Assembly (NCBI GenBank): GCA_963966185.1
Contig: CAWZYM010000367.1
Coordinates: 132,501 to 196,500 of the forward strand
Direction of reading: 5' to 3'
Source of the DNA: Rhabditoides inermis
Taxonomy: Eukaryota; Nematoda; Chromadorea; Rhabditida; Rhabditidae
Length of the DNA: 64,000 bases
Part shown: positions 63,661-64,000 of the stretch, piece after piece
Layout of the letters: each line of letters begins with the position of its first letter
How positions within the stretch are numbered: position 1 is the first letter of the stretch
Notes under the pieces: generated by a model
Told to the model about the DNA's origin: nothing
The model's input: only the letters and a program-made list of their open reading frames with translations
Databases searched by the model: none
Program-made: the position numbers and the translations under genes

Positions 63661-64000
63661 GCCGACGTTTCTCTGTCCACTCCAGCCCTCATCTGCTAAC
63701 ATCGGTTGACATCGGCCGACGTCGGCCAACGTTTCTCTGTTAACTCCACTCCTCATCACAACCGACATCGGCTGACATCGGCCGACGTCGGCCGACGTTT
63801 TTCTGTCAACTCCAGTATTCATCCGCCGACATCGACAAACATCGGCCGACATCGGCCGACGTTGGCCGACGTTTCTCTGTTCAATCCAGCCCTCATCTGC
63901 TAACCTCAATTGACATCGGCCGACGTCGGCCGACGTTTCTCTGTTCACTTCAGCCCTCATCTGCCGGCATCGGTTGACATCGGCCGACGTCGGCCGACGT
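63661..64000 (-). repeat. Second A-type piece at the window edge
   Basis: After a one-decamer join at 63661-63667 the unit order matches the reverse complement of A sequence near 7230-7560 (also 15483-15815 and 18245-18575), including the CTAACCTCAATTG unit and the CACTTCAGCCC linker. It runs off the window end. Confidence 0.7.

Larger units (their letters stand above)
57622..64000 (-). repeat. Satellite array B', reverse orientation, continues past window
   Basis: About 6.4 kb, or roughly 100 units, with B-type variants from 57622 to 62296. The block from about 57731 repeats from about 60710 at offset 2979, then 3015 after the scar at 58187-58196, until about 62290. From 62297 the array is a mosaic of A-type and B-type pieces. 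It runs to the last base, so its right boundary is unknown. Confidence 0.95.

Noticed and set aside
2154..63960. Many 60-235 codon open frames rich in SADVGRR, HSSPHLPTS or ADEGW, on both strands of the array.
   Set aside because: They are the satellite read in rotating frames: 64 is 1 mod 3, so each frame cycles every 192 bases. They start and stop at variant units, occur equally in inverted blocks, and show no domain.
2040..64000. Telomeric repeats (TTAGGC type), which would make this a chromosome end.
   Set aside because: I saw no tandem TTAGGC or related short telomere motif on either strand.

Overview
The window is eukaryotic and most likely from a nematode. The only recognisable gene is a damaged, intron-bearing copy of the 2-oxoglutarate dehydrogenase E1 gene at about 583-1935. 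Its exon pieces (for example NVCRQPL, LEPADEG, FYAGD.KCDRTM, THGAIHIVVNN, RVVGCPIFH, GVANE.Y.K, FFKKRDPL) resemble nematode OGDH as I remember it more than insect or vertebrate OGDH. Its introns are short (47-137 nt) with GT...AG ends. I could not run an alignment, so the species and phylum remain inference.

Layout. 1-582 is AT-rich non-coding flank or intron. 583-1935 is the OGDH pseudogene on the + strand, with frameshifts, an in-frame stop, short tandem duplications, at least two missing internal segments and no 3' half. 1936-2213 is AT-rich and contains several short inverted repeats. From about 2214 to the end of the window, almost everything is one satellite family with a 64-bp unit.

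The satellite has three levels. The 64-bp unit is four degenerate decamers (GTCGGCCGAC, GTCGGCCGAT, GTCAACCGAT, GTTGGCAGAT) followed by a 24-bp purine-rich linker. Variant units are strung into higher-order blocks of about 0.3-3 kb, which are duplicated in tandem or at a distance. The array also changes orientation: A (forward) 2214-29034, B (reverse complement) 29835-53084, A' (forward) 53085-57621, B' (reverse) 57622-64000. By length this is roughly 950 unit equivalents. A and B also differ in which variant units they carry. These family markers show that A' is an inverted piece of B-type array, and that 62297-63300 and 63661-64000 are A-type pieces lying inverted in B'.

The A-to-B switch is occupied by a separate 800-bp G-rich minisatellite (29035-29834, unit about 13-14 bp, GGGGAGAGAGGCA), so the two large inverted arms are separated by a purine-rich spacer.

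There is no operon, mobile-element gene, RNA gene or CRISPR array that I can support. The many open frames in the array follow from low stop-codon density in a repeat whose length is 1 mod 3, and I do not call them genes. The notable content is structural: a nested, self-complementary, orientation-switching satellite beside a decaying gene. Assembly error in such a region is a real possibility and is noted where it matters.
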